Notes: generated from the letters alone by a model not told the origin. Positions 14,727 to 22,847 are shown, counted from the stretch's first letter. The stretch: 25,043 nucleotides of DNA from a bacterium (GCA_026713745.1 JAPONU010000082.1:1-25043); one strand, 5' to 3'. Numbers and translations: made by a program.

Positions 14727-16475
14727 GTGACGTTCCAATTCCTCGGTCCGGACCCGTTGGAACAGCAGATCGAGCAGGTGCTCGCGCAGCTGTCCCGGGG
14801 CGAACCACCGCACCTGATCGAGACCACGCAGGTGGACGTGAAGGAGGAACCGGGGCGACGACAGGGCGGTCGTCGGATCCTCCCGGGAGGCACCACGAAT
14901 GACGAGGCCGCCCATCATCTAGCCGGTGAGATGGCGTGCATGGCCAACACTCCCGGCGGTGGCGCGCTCATCCTCGGAATCGCCGACGATGGCACCCGCA
15001 TCGGCACCCGGCTTGACACCGAGTGGCTCCGCCATCGCATCTGGCAGTTGACCCAGCAGAAGCTCACCGTCTCGGTTCGCGCCGGGGAACTCGACGGATG
15101 CCGGCTGCTCGTAGTGACCACGGCCGAGGCGATGGAGCCGATCCGCTACAACGGACGGCTGCGATGGCGCGTCGGGGACAGCTGCGTCGACATCGATCCG
15201 ACCACGTGGCACACGGGGCGCCTTCACCGGACAGGTGTCGACTGGTCGGCGCAACCCTCCGGCCATACGATCGAGGACGTCAGCCCGGTAGCGACGCGGA
15301 TCGCCCGTCGCTACTTGTCCGAGGCCGACGAGGGTGCCAATCGGGACTTGGCCGTTGCTCCCGAAGCCGACCTTCCCCGCCGCCTGAATCTCACCGGCGG
15401 CGACGGCCGACTCACCAACGCCGGATCGCTGCTACTCGTCGAGACCCCGTGGGTGGGAATCGACTACATCCGCCGCACCGTGCCGGGCGGCGACAGCACC
15501 AATCGCACACGGAGTGCCGCTCCACTGCTGGAGCAGGTCGCCGAGGTGGAGCGCGCCGCCGCGGCGGCGAACCGCCTGGTCCACGTCTCCGCGGGCTTTG
15601 CCCACCGCCAACTTCGGGCCATCCCGCCCCGGGCTCTGCGCGAGGCGGTCGTCAACGGAATCGTCCACCGGGACTGGCACTCGCCGCACCCGACCACAGT
15701 CGAGCACATCGGCGACACCCTGTCGGTCACCTCGCCGGGCGGATTCGTCGGCGGCGTCAACCCCGGCAACATCATCACGCATCCGGCCGTACCCCGCCAT
15801 CGCAGCCTCGCCGAGACCATGGCGGCGCTGAACCTGGCCGAGCGGGAGGGAATCGGCGTGGACCGCATGGTCGTCGACATGATCTCCCAGGGGCGGCCAC
15901 CGCCGGACATCACCGAGATCGATGGACCGTACGTGCGTGTCGTACTCGCCGGGGGCGACCCCGACGAGGAGATCACTGGCCTCATCGCCGACATCGAGCC
16001 AGCCGCCATGAGAGTCGACATCGACGCGCTCCTCGTTCTGGAGCATCTGAGCCGCCACGGTTGGATCGATGCGCCGACGGCCGCTCCTGTTCTGCACCGT
16101 TCGCTGCCGGAGACCGAGGCCGCATTCGAACGGATCGCCCGGGCCACGGTTCGAGGGCACTTCCTGTTGACCCGGGTCGAGGGAGGACCGAACGAACTCC
16201 CCGTTGCGTACCGCTTGGCCGATCCCCCTCGAGCGCGGCTGACGCACCGCCTCGACCGGTCCGGCACCGTCGAGGGCCACAGGAGCCGCATCCTCAGCTT
16301 CGCCGAAGCCCGAGATCGGATCTCCTCAACCGAAGCGGCAGACCTACTCGGGCTCTCCGTGCCCTACACCGGCAAGCTCCTTGCGGCACTGTCCGACGAG
16401 GGACTGCTAGCACCGAGCCGCCCCAACAGGGCCGGGCGCAGCTTTCACTACGTTCCCGCGCGTTCCGACGAGTAG
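14727..16475 (+). CDS. AlbA_2 (Schlafen)-HATPase_c_4 putative regulator
   Basis: 582 residues from GTG 14727, chosen because GGAGG (14717-14721) is 5 nt before it; an in-frame TTG at 14694 lies inside the operator. Residues about 33-110 match the AlbA_2/divergent AAA-4 domain (DVKEEPGRR, then NTPGGGALILGIADDG). Residues about 300-400 match the HATPase_c_4 part of RecG-like regulators (VNGIVHRDW, ALNLAEREGIGVDRM). The C-terminus (about 510-570) looks like a winged helix (STEAADLLGLSVPYTGKLLAAL). Such proteins are annotated as transcriptional regulators or RecG-like, with little biochemical proof. It is followed directly by broken dprA and PRTase genes. The palindrome in its promoter suggests self-regulation (inference). 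Confidence 0.82.
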   Translation: MTFQFLGPDPLEQQIEQVLAQLSRGEPPHLIETTQVDVKEEPGRRQGGRRILPGGTTNDEAAHHLAGEMACMANTPGGGALILGIADDGTRIGTRLDTEWLRHRIWQLTQQKLTVSVRAGELDGCRLLVVTTAEAMEPIRYNGRLRWRVGDSCVDIDPTTWHTGRLHRTGVDWSAQPSGHTIEDVSPVATRIARRYLSEADEGANRDLAVAPEADLPRRLNLTGGDGRLTNAGSLLLVETPWVGIDYIRRTVPGGDSTNRTRSAAPLLEQVAEVERAAAAANRLVHVSAGFAHRQLRAIPPRALREAVVNGIVHRDWHSPHPTTVEHIGDTLSVTSPGGFVGGVNPGNIITHPAVPRHRSLAETMAALNLAEREGIGVDRMVVDMISQGRPPPDITEIDGPYVRVVLAGGDPDEEITGLIADIEPAAMRVDIDALLVLEHLSRHGWIDAPTAAPVLHRSLPETEAAFERIARATVRGHFLLTRVEGGPNELPVAYRLADPPRARLTHRLDRSGTVEGHRSRILSFAEARDRISSTEAADLLGLSVPYTGKLLAALSDEGLLAPSRPNRAGRSFHYVPARSDE

Positions 16476-17031
16476 CGCCGGCAAGAACGGTCGCCGGAGG
16501 CGCTGAGAGGCGCGCAAGCTCGCCGAGCACGGCGTGTCCATCGTCTCGGGGCTGGCCCGCGGGATCGACACTGCTGCGCACAGGGCGGCGCTCGATGCCG
16601 GTGGTCGAACGCTCGCCGTGTTCGGCACGGGGATCACCCGGGTGTACCCCGCAGAGAACACCGACCTCGTCGGGGAGATCATCGACACGGGTGGGGTGGT
16701 CGTTTCCCAGTTCTTCCCGACGGCGAAGCCCACCGCATGGTCGTTCCCCAAGCGCAACGAGGTCTCCTCGGGCATCTCGCAGGGAACCGTCGTGATCAAG
16801 GCCTCGCAGCGCTCCGGCGCACGGATGCAGGCTCGGCCGGCCTACGAGCACGGCAAGCAGGTCTTCCTCGTCGAATCCCTGGCCACCGCCCAGGAGTGGG
16901 CCAGGAAGATGCTCGAGCGTGGCCGAGCCTCCTCGGTCGGGCACTTCGACGACCTCGCCCGTCAACTCGTGGACGCCGAACGGCTGCTGGCGGCCAGCAA
17001 GGAACTGCACCTCGAACCGTTCGCCCTCTAG
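16476..17031 (+). pseudogene. N-terminally truncated, frameshifted dprA-like gene
   Basis: The Rossmann core of DprA/Smf is clear: SIVSGLARGIDTAAH, GTGITRVYP, then PKRNEVSSGIS and SGARMQA. DprA normally starts about 100 residues earlier, including the first strand with the GSR motif. Here the N-terminus is missing, and the peptide just before the core (SPEALRGA) sits in another frame, separated by a shift near 16507. GTG 16534 would give 165 residues lacking the first strand. DprA loads RecA on incoming DNA; DprA-like SLOG proteins also appear in conflict operons beside PRTases. It is probably dead. The tail (ERLLAASKELHLEPFAL) is intact. Confidence 0.75.
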
Positions 17032-17040
17032 CCCACGTCG

Positions 17041-17408
17041 ATGGCGAAGCCGCTCGACCGGTCCGACTTCCCAGACTGCCCGTGCTGCCCGTACGCGCAG
17101 CACGGCCCTTGGCACGTCTGTGTGGCCTGCACCGGCGAGACCCTGCTGTCGATCCAGTCGCCCTGCCCGAGGAGACGGCTCAGTCAGCCGGCCAGAACTT
17201 CGACGTGAAGAGAGGTGCGGCGGCCGAGCACGCCTCCGCCCTCCGGCTACAGCATTCCGAACGCATCGCCGGGAAGCGCATCATCCTCTACGACGACATC
17301 TGCACGACCGGCCTCCAACTCAACGCCGTCGCCAGACGCCTCTGCGAGGACTGGGGCGCGATCTCGGTCGTAGGTGTGGTCCTGGCGCGACAGCCGTGGG
17401 GCTACTGA
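17041..17408 (+). pseudogene. ComF-like phosphoribosyltransferase with internal deletion
   Basis: ATG 17041 opens a zinc-ribbon-like start (CPCC...CVAC at residues 13-30). That frame stops at 17206-17208. From about 17165 another frame carries the 3' end of a PRTase: QSAGQNF, then KRIILYDDICTTGLQLNAV, the PRPP-binding motif of ComF-type enzymes, ending LARQPWGY at 17408. The middle of the usual about 230-residue protein is absent. It stands beside dprA, a pairing known from actinobacterial islands. Non-functional as it stands unless the reading frame is restored. Confidence 0.75.
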
Positions 17409-17446
17409 ACGGTGCCTCCGTGGGGGTGCCGGTCGGGGGCCGCGGC

Positions 17447-17845
17447 CGGGAGTGTGTCACACCCCCTTCGTAGGTTCTTGGGCAACCGGACCTGCCCGCA
17501 AGCTACGGAGGAGTGTCATGTCCGCACGCAGCTGCGATATCCACGGAACAGAACACGTCATCCGCGACCCGCAACGCGCGCACTATCGCTGTGCAGCGGC
17601 CACCGGAGGCGGCACGACATGTGGACGCATCGCCCTTCCTTCGCCGCCACGCGTTCCGCCGCCGCGCCTGCCGTGGCACATCCGCATCTACGACAGGCTC
17701 CCGGAGCGGGCCACCGTCGAATGCATCATGTACACCCTCGTCATCGGGTTCTGGATCAGCGCACTCATCTGGGTCCGGTTCCTCTTCTGACCGGCACCTC
17801 GGACCCTGACACCGTGGGCGGACGCGAAACCGCTCGGCGGTCTCC
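17447..17845 (+). repeat. Duplicated block with the zinc-ribbon/TM gene (copy 2)
   Basis: From the GGGAGTGTGTCACAC box through the small gene to the downstream ACCGTGGGCGG...CTCGGCGG, this block matches 21750-22160 and, for the first about 130 bp, 14429-14565. All three are in the same orientation. At 17447 the left neighbour is the PRTase remnant, not the PLD-helicase leader. Confidence 0.75.
17518..17790 (+). CDS. Small zinc-ribbon, single-TM protein (copy 2)
   Basis: 90 residues from ATG 17518 with ribosome site GGAGGAG. The N-terminal half has a CxxH...C...C pattern (SCDIHGTEH, YRCAAATGG, TTCGRI) that could bind zinc. A proline-rich linker follows, then RLPERATVEC and one membrane helix IMYTLVIGFWISALIWV ending in RFLF. 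No signal peptide; probably N-in with the finger in the cytoplasm, though topology is uncertain. I know no name for it. It is near-identical in the C-terminal half to the 21818 gene, with the linker, PERATVEC and TM most conserved. In other copies it is divergent to the PLD helicase, suggesting a functional link. Confidence 0.65.
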   Translation: MSARSCDIHGTEHVIRDPQRAHYRCAAATGGGTTCGRIALPSPPRVPPPRLPWHIRIYDRLPERATVECIMYTLVIGFWISALIWVRFLF

Positions 17846-17882
17846 CCGCGGCTAGGGCAATCCGCCGACCGCCGGCCAGAGT

Positions 17883-18016
17883 TCAGAGCGCCAAGTGGAT
17901 CCGGAGCGCCTCGTCGAGTGACAGCATGAGCGCGCTCGGCACGATGCCGACCTGCGGACCAATCCTCTCCGTCGCCACTGAACGCACCAGTTCGGCCTGC
18001 GCCTTCGAGTCAAACC
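17883..18016 (-). pseudogene. mazF-like 3' end
   Basis: The minus frame ending at TGA 17885-17883 reads SKAQAELVRSVATERIG, then LDEALRIHLAL, like the C-terminal helix of MazF/PemK toxins. The N-terminal 80 or so residues are replaced by the HEPN fragment. It cannot make the MazF fold. It may belong with the mazF heads found elsewhere in the window. Confidence 0.5.
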
Positions 18017-18234
18017 GTCCCACATCGTGGGGTGACGTTCGCCCTGGTTCCGCGGGTCGGGGAACGTCGCCCGCACGGTCCTCTCGATCACCGGCCGAGC
18101 GCTGCCCGGCAGGGAGCCGAGCAGGGCCGCCACCGAATGCGTGCGGGGGTGTGAGCCCCGGAGACAATCCACGAGCGCCTTGAGAAGGTGCTCGGCGAGA
18201 CGGGTCGCGTGGCCGCAAATCCGGATGAACCTCT
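18017..18234 (-). pseudogene. Duplicated HEPN fragment
   Basis: These 218 bp match 6181-6398 of the MNT-HEPN gene with no indels and scattered substitutions, carrying the catalytic region (PRTHSVAALLGSLP). Both ends are sharp joins: mazF tail to the left, NYN piece to the right. No start codon, no MNT part. Confidence 0.8.
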
Positions 18235-18391
18235 ACAGCGAGTTCTATCGCGGGGCGAAGGTCCGAGTCGTTGTCGCTCGCGAAGCCCGCCGACTGGTAA
18301 GAGAAGACCCGGCCCCTGAAGGGCCGGGTGGGTGTGAACAGGACTGTAGCGCTGAGCGTTTCGCCGCGCAACGATCCGATCTCGCCACGGT
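18235..18391. repeat. Chimera: NYN pieces, terminator and mazF head
   Basis: 18235-18272 matches 23306-23343 (a minus-strand NYN piece, NDSDLRPA, two mismatches). 18272-18296 matches the 3' end of the plus-strand NYN gene (AKPADW). Then the NYN terminator and the mazF head scrap follow as at 11170-11257, ending where mazF's ATG would be. A patchwork of at least three sources. Confidence 0.65.
18307..18329 (+). terminator. Duplicated NYN terminator hairpin
   Basis: Same 9-bp stem and CTGAA loop as 11174-11196, now after a truncated NYN end with no gene of its own to terminate. Confidence 0.6.
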
Positions 18392-18595
18392 GACCGCGGC
18401 GAGCCGAGCTTCAGGGTCCCTTGGAGTGGCGTGGTCGTGTCGTGTTGAGTTGTGATAGCCGCTAACTCGACAAGTCGCCACGGGAGACGACAGATCCCAG
18501 ATTCGTCGATCATTGGATACATGCCCTGCTCAGAACACTGGCGTCGACCTCTCTGGCCACTGCCGAAGGCTCGCTACGAAACGACCTGTCACTAG

Positions 18596-18634
18596 CTTGT
18601 CGCTGTTGATTTAGTCTCTCTCAAAGTCGACAAG
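18596..18634 (+). promoter_or_regulatory. CTTGTCG/CGACAAG inverted repeat before fic
   Basis: CTTGTCG (18596-18602) and CGACAAG (18628-18634) are inverted with a 25-bp AT-richer spacer, about 30 bp before the fic start. A third CGACAAG is near 18467. Possible operator; no clear -35/-10 pair. The gap 18392-18595 otherwise shows no gene. Confidence 0.35.
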
Positions 18635-18665
18635 ATCGCCGGCCCTGGGGTTACGCTTGCCTGTG

Positions 18666-19697
18666 ATGGGGACGAGACCGGAATCGCCGACGTCGCCACG
18701 CCGCGGGAGGCCCCGCCGGGAGGAGATCTACCACCGCGTGCGCGTCCAGGTTGGCGAGTTGGAGAACCGTCTCGGTGGCCTGCCCAGTCCGGTGGAGGCG
18801 GCCGGCCTGTGGCGCGACATCTGGTACGAGGAGGCCCACCACTCGACCGCCATCGAGGGCAACACACTCGTGCTCAAACAGGTGGAGCGCCTGCTCAACG
18901 ACGGCAAAGCCGTCGGCAACAAGGAACTGAGCGAGTACCTCGAGGTCCGCGGGTACGCCAACGCCGCCGAGTGGGTGTACGAGCAGGCCGTCAGCCCGAC
19001 AGGATTGACGACCCCGGGGACGATCCTCACCATCTCCGAGGTGCGCCATGTTCACCACGCCGCCATGGCGCCGGTCTGGGAGATTGCGCCCCACCCCGAT
19101 GCCCGGCCCTCCGAGGCGCCCGGAAGCTTCCGGGAACACGAGATACGACCCTTTCCCGGCGGGATGACGCCCGTCTCCTGGCCGCTGATCCCTGCGGAGA
19201 TGACCGGCTGGATCGACCTCGTCAACTCGCTCGGCGCCGACGCCCCCACGCTGTGCGACGACCTCGCCGTCGCGCACTGCCGCTTCGAGCAGATCCACCC
19301 GTTCCTCGACGGCAACGGCCGCACCGGGCGTCTCCTGCTGAACCTCATCCTGGTTCGCCTCGGCTTCCCGCCCGTCGTGATCTACAAGCGGGACAGGGAC
19401 CGCTACCTGCGGGCGCTGCGATCCGCCGACGCCGGCGAGCCCGGACCGCTCGGCGAGGTCATCGCCCGAGCCATCCTCGGCAGCCTCTACCGGTTCGTGC
19501 TACCCGCCGTCGCCGGACCCGCACGACTCGTGCCCCTGCGCGCCCTCGCCTCAGCGGACCTCTCGGTCACGGCGCTACAGGCCGCCGCGCAGCGCGGCCG
19601 CCTCCAGGCCCACAGAGGCGCCGACGGTCAGTGGCGCAGTTCCCGCATCTGGGTCGATGACTACCGGGCCTCCCGCGGCCGGCGCCGCACTGACTGA
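18666..19697 (+). CDS. Fic-family AMPylator with N-terminal inhibitory motif
   Basis: 343 residues from ATG 18666; GTG 18663 and TTG 18657 are in-frame alternatives and no strong ribosome site decides. The Fic motif HPFLDGNGRTGR is at 211-222 with the catalytic His and intact Asn/Arg. The inhibitory motif STAIEGN is at 60-66, before the Fic core, so this is a class II, self-inhibited Fic protein. The C-terminal region (about 290-340, LRALASADLSVTALQAAAQRGRL) looks like a winged helix, common in this subgroup, and may bind DNA. Fic proteins transfer AMP to proteins and act as regulators or toxins. It seems complete, unlike most of its neighbours. Confidence 0.88.
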   Translation: MGTRPESPTSPRRGRPRREEIYHRVRVQVGELENRLGGLPSPVEAAGLWRDIWYEEAHHSTAIEGNTLVLKQVERLLNDGKAVGNKELSEYLEVRGYANAAEWVYEQAVSPTGLTTPGTILTISEVRHVHHAAMAPVWEIAPHPDARPSEAPGSFREHEIRPFPGGMTPVSWPLIPAEMTGWIDLVNSLGADAPTLCDDLAVAHCRFEQIHPFLDGNGRTGRLLLNLILVRLGFPPVVIYKRDRDRYLRALRSADAGEPGPLGEVIARAILGSLYRFVLPAVAGPARLVPLRALASADLSVTALQAAAQRGRLQAHRGADGQWRSSRIWVDDYRASRGRRRTD

Positions 19698-19755
19698 GCA
19701 AAACCGCAACGCCGATCCGAGCAGCCAACCGCCGGCCCGCACCCCGCCGACCAAG

Positions 19756-20113
19756 GCGCACCTCCAATCGCCGGTCGGGATCGCTGGCCAGGTCCGCCAG
19801 TTGCGCCAAGGCGTCGAGATCGGTGATCGCCAGGTAGTCGGTCGTGAGGATGCGGACGTGTGCTCCCCGGTCCAGCGCGTCCTCCAAGGGCCCCAGGATG
19901 CGGGCAAGGCCGCTCTTCATGACGAACGACACCGCCATGTCGATGCGGTCGAGAGCCCTGTCGCTCAGCCGGTCGAGCAGCTGCGGCAGCAGCCCCATCC
20001 TCCGGACCGTCGAAGAGCACCGGCGCGCCGCCACCCCGAACCGGACGAACCGCCTGTACCGACTCTCCGGCACGCGTGCTCTCCTCGCCCCGGGACGGTT
20101 CAGCCGCCGACAC
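19756..20113 (-). pseudogene. PLD-helicase copy D, truncated and frameshifted
   Basis: Begins at the equivalent GTG (20113) and matches copy A for about 121 codons, to RRLEVRL, before joining unrelated sequence next to fic. A 2-nt loss near 19994 (CAGCCCCAT against CAGCCGGCCAT) shifts the frame early. The HKD motif is not reached. Leader homology to the right stops at about 20138. Confidence 0.8.
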
Positions 20114-20166
20114 GGCTTCGGACTCTACGTCGCCTTGGGCGCCGTGGACTTGCTCGATCGTGGCAC

Positions 20167-20427
20167 TTAGCCGAGGGGTGCGATCTTGCCGGGGGGCTCC
20201 AAGCGTTTGGCTCGCTCCCATGCGTCCCGTAGCTCCGCCTGATGCAGCGAAGCCCATTCGATCACGAGCCCTTGTGCGCGAGCGGGAAGACGCCCCTGCA
20301 GCACGGCAAGATTCTCGATCCCGACCAGAGCCTCATCATCGCCGTACAGGGCATGGAAGTGTGCCGGTACATGATCGTCGAAATACATCCGGATGATGAT
20401 CCCGTAGAACCGGCAGATCTCAGGCAT
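20167..20427 (-). CDS. DUF4160 protein
   Basis: 86 residues from ATG 20427, with AGAGG upstream. PEICRFYGIIIRMYFDDH, HFHALYG and EWASLHQAELRDAWERA are the hallmarks of DUF4160. These proteins are nearly always found with DUF2442, and the pair is suspected to be a toxin-antitoxin-like or stress module; the function is unproven. The gene follows the DUF2442 gene by 8 nt, in the same operon. It seems complete. PLD-helicase copy D ends just to its left. Confidence 0.85.
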   Translation of the reverse strand: MPEICRFYGIIIRMYFDDHVPAHFHALYGDDEALVGIENLAVLQGRLPARAQGLVIEWASLHQAELRDAWERAKRLEPPGKIAPLG

Positions 20428-20435
20428 CGACCTCT

Positions 20436-20705
20436 TCAGGCACGATGCGCCGGTGCCAGTTCCGCGAGAGACCTGCCGGTGAGTCGCATGTAGAGGGCGT
20501 CCGGGCACAATTCGACGTCCTCGTCCCAGGCGATCGATCCGGCCGGACCGATATGCACGGTCTCGAAACGGCCGGTCTCGTTCCACACCTTGAAGACGCC
20601 GCGCCCCGCCAGATACGACAGATCAAGCTCTCCGGCCGTGCCGTCGGAGTACCGGAGCCAGATCCGGTAGCCGTCTCGGGGTTCAACTCGGGTGGGACGA
20701 ACCAT
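20436..20705 (-). CDS. DUF2442 protein
   Basis: 89 residues from ATG 20705, with GGAGG 4 nt upstream. The pattern of short strands and turns (YSDGTAGELDLSYLAGRGVF, then ELCPDALYMRL) is DUF2442, a small all-beta protein. It precedes DUF4160, its usual partner. It probably starts a two-gene operon whose promoter lies in 20706-20760. It seems complete. Confidence 0.85.
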   Translation of the reverse strand: MVRPTRVEPRDGYRIWLRYSDGTAGELDLSYLAGRGVFKVWNETGRFETVHIGPAGSIAWDEDVELCPDALYMRLTGRSLAELAPAHRA

Positions 20706-20811
20706 GCCACCTCCAGGCTTCTCCCGACAATCCTAGGAGCCTGCCTGGCAGTCCACCCGCAGCGCAGGCCGGTCGGCGACCCTCAGGCCTGCACAGCCAG
20801 CCGCGGCCGAC

Positions 20812-21070
20812 TCAGATCGGGCCGAAGGTTCCCTGCCGAACCGCGAAGTCGATCCGGACGAGGTAGTCCATCCCGACGATGACGTCGCACCCGAACGGTC
20901 GCCAGTCGACGACGATGACTGTTGCCTCCTCGGATGCGCTGTGACGATGGGGCGAGGGATGCGGCCGGCTCTTGGCCGGTGGATCATGCCTGGGCCAGGG
21001 ATCTGGCGAGTATCGACCCGATCCGCACGGGGGGGGTCACCGATGGGGTGCGTCGAGAATCCTCCCATGT
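20812..21070 (-). pseudogene. Deleted copy of the DUF5678-like/retropepsin pair
   Basis: Matches 22198-22667 but lacks about 210 bp from the middle of the protease (join near 20931). The start HRPRAGRI and the end CDVIVGMDYLVRIDF remain; the catalytic DTGA segment is gone and the frame is broken. The 3' end of the upstream small gene (GGFSTHPIGDPP) is also present. To the right it meets a 36-bp repeat and PLD-helicase copy E. Confidence 0.75.
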
Positions 21071-21103
21071 CGCCCACCGTACGAGCACGAGTGGGTCAAG
21101 GTG
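21067..21103. repeat. 36-37 bp repeat, copy 1
   Basis: Contains CCGTACGAGCACGAGTGGG; nearly identical to 22932-22967. CCCAC/GTGGG arms could form a small hairpin. Marks the break between the protease remnant and copy E. Confidence 0.6.
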
Positions 21104-21617
21104 GCGATATTTCGGTGCCCAGGTTCCACTCCACACCCCCGTCGATGCCCGAGGCGCTGAGATTCGAACTCCCCACGTAGCCGGCGGCCGTCCCGCCGGC
21201 GCTCGACCAGAAGATGTACGCCTTCGGGTGGAACGCAACCGACCCGCCGCTGAACAGGCGCACCTCCAATCGCCGGTCGGGACCCGAGGCCACGTCCGCC
21301 AGTTGCGTCAGGGCGTCGGGATCGGTGATCGCCAGGTAGTCGGTCGTGAGGATGCGGACGTGCGCTCCCCGGTCCAGCGCGTCCTCCAAGGGCCCCAGGA
21401 CGCGGGCAAGGCCGCTCTTCATGACGAACGACACCGCCATGTCGATGCGGTCGAGCGCCCTGTCGCTCAGCCGGTCGAGCAACTGCGGCAGCAGCCGGCC
21501 ATCGGGCGAACCGTCGAACAGGACGGGGATCACGTCACTCCGAACCGGACGATCCGCCTGCACCGGGCCTCCGGCAGGCGTGCTCTCCTCGCCCGGGGAC
21601 GGTTCAGCCGTCAACAC
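21096..21617 (-). pseudogene. PLD-helicase copy E, cut after the PLD domain
   Basis: From GTG 21617 it matches copy A for about 168 codons, through HPKAYIF and GSSNLSASG to EWNLGT, then runs into the 36-bp repeat and stops at 21096. The HKD motif and GSSN are intact and the frame is open, so a stand-alone PLD nuclease of about 170 residues could be made. The helicase is entirely missing. Its leader is divergent to the intact zinc-ribbon/TM gene at 21818. Confidence 0.8.
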
Positions 21618-21700
21618 CGTTTCGGACTCTACGTCGCCTCGGTCCCCTGATTCTCCGGGGCAGCCCGACTGCGCAAGACGCTGGCAGCAACGGCGAGCCT

Positions 21701-21731
21701 GCACCGAGCGTCGGGCTGGCTGAGAGGACGC
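21701..21731. repeat. 31-nt hairpin repeat, copy 2
   Basis: GCACCGAGCGTCGGG at the left is as in copy 1, but the right arm reads GGACGC, so the stem is partly lost here. Confidence 0.5.
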
Positions 21732-21817
21732 CGGTGAGGCGCTGCGGCCGGGACTGTCGCACCCCCTTCGTAGGTTCTTGGACAACCGCAGAGGCCCGCA
21801 ACCGATGAAGGATCGTC

Positions 21818-22126
21818 ATGCCCGCAGTCAATTGCTATTCCCCCCGCGGAGTCAGTTGCTCCGTCCACGGCCCCGAACGCGTCGCTTGGGATTCGGTCGC
21901 TCCCGGCACCCTCGCTTATCGCTGTACCGTCGAGACCGGTGATGGCACGAGGTGTGGACCCATCACCCTCCCCCCGCCGCCACGCCTACCTTGGCGTGTT
22001 CGCGTCTACGACATGCTCCCGGAGCGGGCCACCGTCGAATGCATCATGTGCACCCTCGTTATCGGATTCTGGATCTCCGCCCTCTTCTGGGTCCCGTTCC
22101 TCTTCGACCGGCACCTCGGACCCTGA
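21818..22126 (+). CDS. Small zinc-ribbon, single-TM protein (copy 3)
   Basis: 102 residues from ATG 21818 with AAGGA upstream. Similar to 17518: SCSVHGPERV, YRCTVETGDGTRCG (CxxH...C...C), a PPPPRLPW linker, PERATVEC and the helix IMCTLVIGFWISALFWV, then FLFDRHLGP. The N-terminus has an extra 12 residues. The C-terminal 45 residues are almost unchanged between the copies, while the N-terminal half differs. Its divergent neighbour is PLD-helicase copy E. Function unknown. Confidence 0.65.
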   Translation: MPAVNCYSPRGVSCSVHGPERVAWDSVAPGTLAYRCTVETGDGTRCGPITLPPPPRLPWRVRVYDMLPERATVECIMCTLVIGFWISALFWVPFLFDRHLGP

Positions 22127-22197
22127 CACCGTGGGCGGTCGCGACACCGCTCGGCGGCTGGCGACCTCGCCACGACAGGGCACCGGCCGCGGCCGAC

Positions 22198-22581
22198 TCA
22201 GATCGGTCCGAAGGTTCCCTGCCGGACGGCGAAGTCGATCCGGACGAGGTAGTCCATCCCGACGATGACGTCGCATCCGGACGGTCGCCAGTCGACGACC
22301 ACCACCGTTACCTCCTCGGAGCCGAACGGGGGCACACCGATGCGCATCTGCGCTGTCGGAACGACCTGCTCGACCCCATCAACCCCGGTGAGAGTGCCCC
22401 TCCCCGACGGGATCAGACCGAACCGATCAAGAACCGGACGCCATATCAGCGATCCCTCAGCACCGGTATCGACAAGCGCCTCGAACTCCTGTGAAGGCTC
22501 CGCCGGGCCGCGGAACGTTCCCGAGAGTTGCGCTGTGACGATGGGGCGAAGGATGCGGCCGGCTCTTGGCCGGTGGATCAT
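22198..22581 (-). CDS. Retropepsin-like aspartic protease
   Basis: 127 residues from ATG 22581. The catalytic DTGA is at 38-41 (ALVDTGAEGSLI), and CDVIVGMDYL near 104-113 is the second conserved hydrophobic-Gly segment. One short domain implies a homodimer with one Asp from each chain, as in retropepsins. Targets of these soluble bacterial proteases are unknown. The ATG overlaps the stop of the upstream small gene (ATGA), so they are coupled. A deleted copy is at 20812. Confidence 0.8.
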   Translation of the reverse strand: MIHRPRAGRILRPIVTAQLSGTFRGPAEPSQEFEALVDTGAEGSLIWRPVLDRFGLIPSGRGTLTGVDGVEQVVPTAQMRIGVPPFGSEEVTVVVVDWRPSGCDVIVGMDYLVRIDFAVRQGTFGPI

Positions 22582-22847
22582 GCCTCAGCGAGGGATCTGC
22601 CGAGTATCGACCCGATCCGCACGGGGGGGTGACCGATGGGGTGCGTCGAGAAGCCCCCCATCCCGAACCGCGCATAACCGGCGTGCGTCGCCGACGACGT
22701 GTCGTCGAATACCTCAACGAGTTCCCCGTCGCTCATGAGGGCGACCCGCCCATGATCGGTTTCGAGCAGTCTCTGCTCGTGCTCCTCCTCGAAGACCGCC
22801 TGATTGGCCCACACGGGGCCGGCGGTTGCCGATGGCGTGTCCTGCAT
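22578..22847 (-). CDS. Small DUF5678-like partner of the retropepsin
   Basis: 89 residues from ATG 22847, with AGGAGAG upstream. EEEHEQRLLETDHGRVALMSDGELVEVFDD, broken here as LLETDHGRVALMSDGELVEV, fits the small DUF5678-like proteins that commonly precede a retropepsin-like gene. The stop overlaps the protease ATG by 4 nt. It may be an adaptor or substrate of the protease (inference). Name is tentative. Confidence 0.65.
   Translation of the reverse strand: MQDTPSATAGPVWANQAVFEEEHEQRLLETDHGRVALMSDGELVEVFDDTSSATHAGYARFGMGGFSTHPIGHPPVRIGSILGRSLAEA

Noticed and set aside
15023..16795. 590-codon ORF over the AlbA gene
   Set aside because: Arg/Pro/His-rich shadow frame of the AlbA gene; no domain seen.
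16534..17031. Functional short DprA
   Set aside because: The first strand with the GSR motif is missing and a frameshift precedes the core, so a working fold is unlikely.
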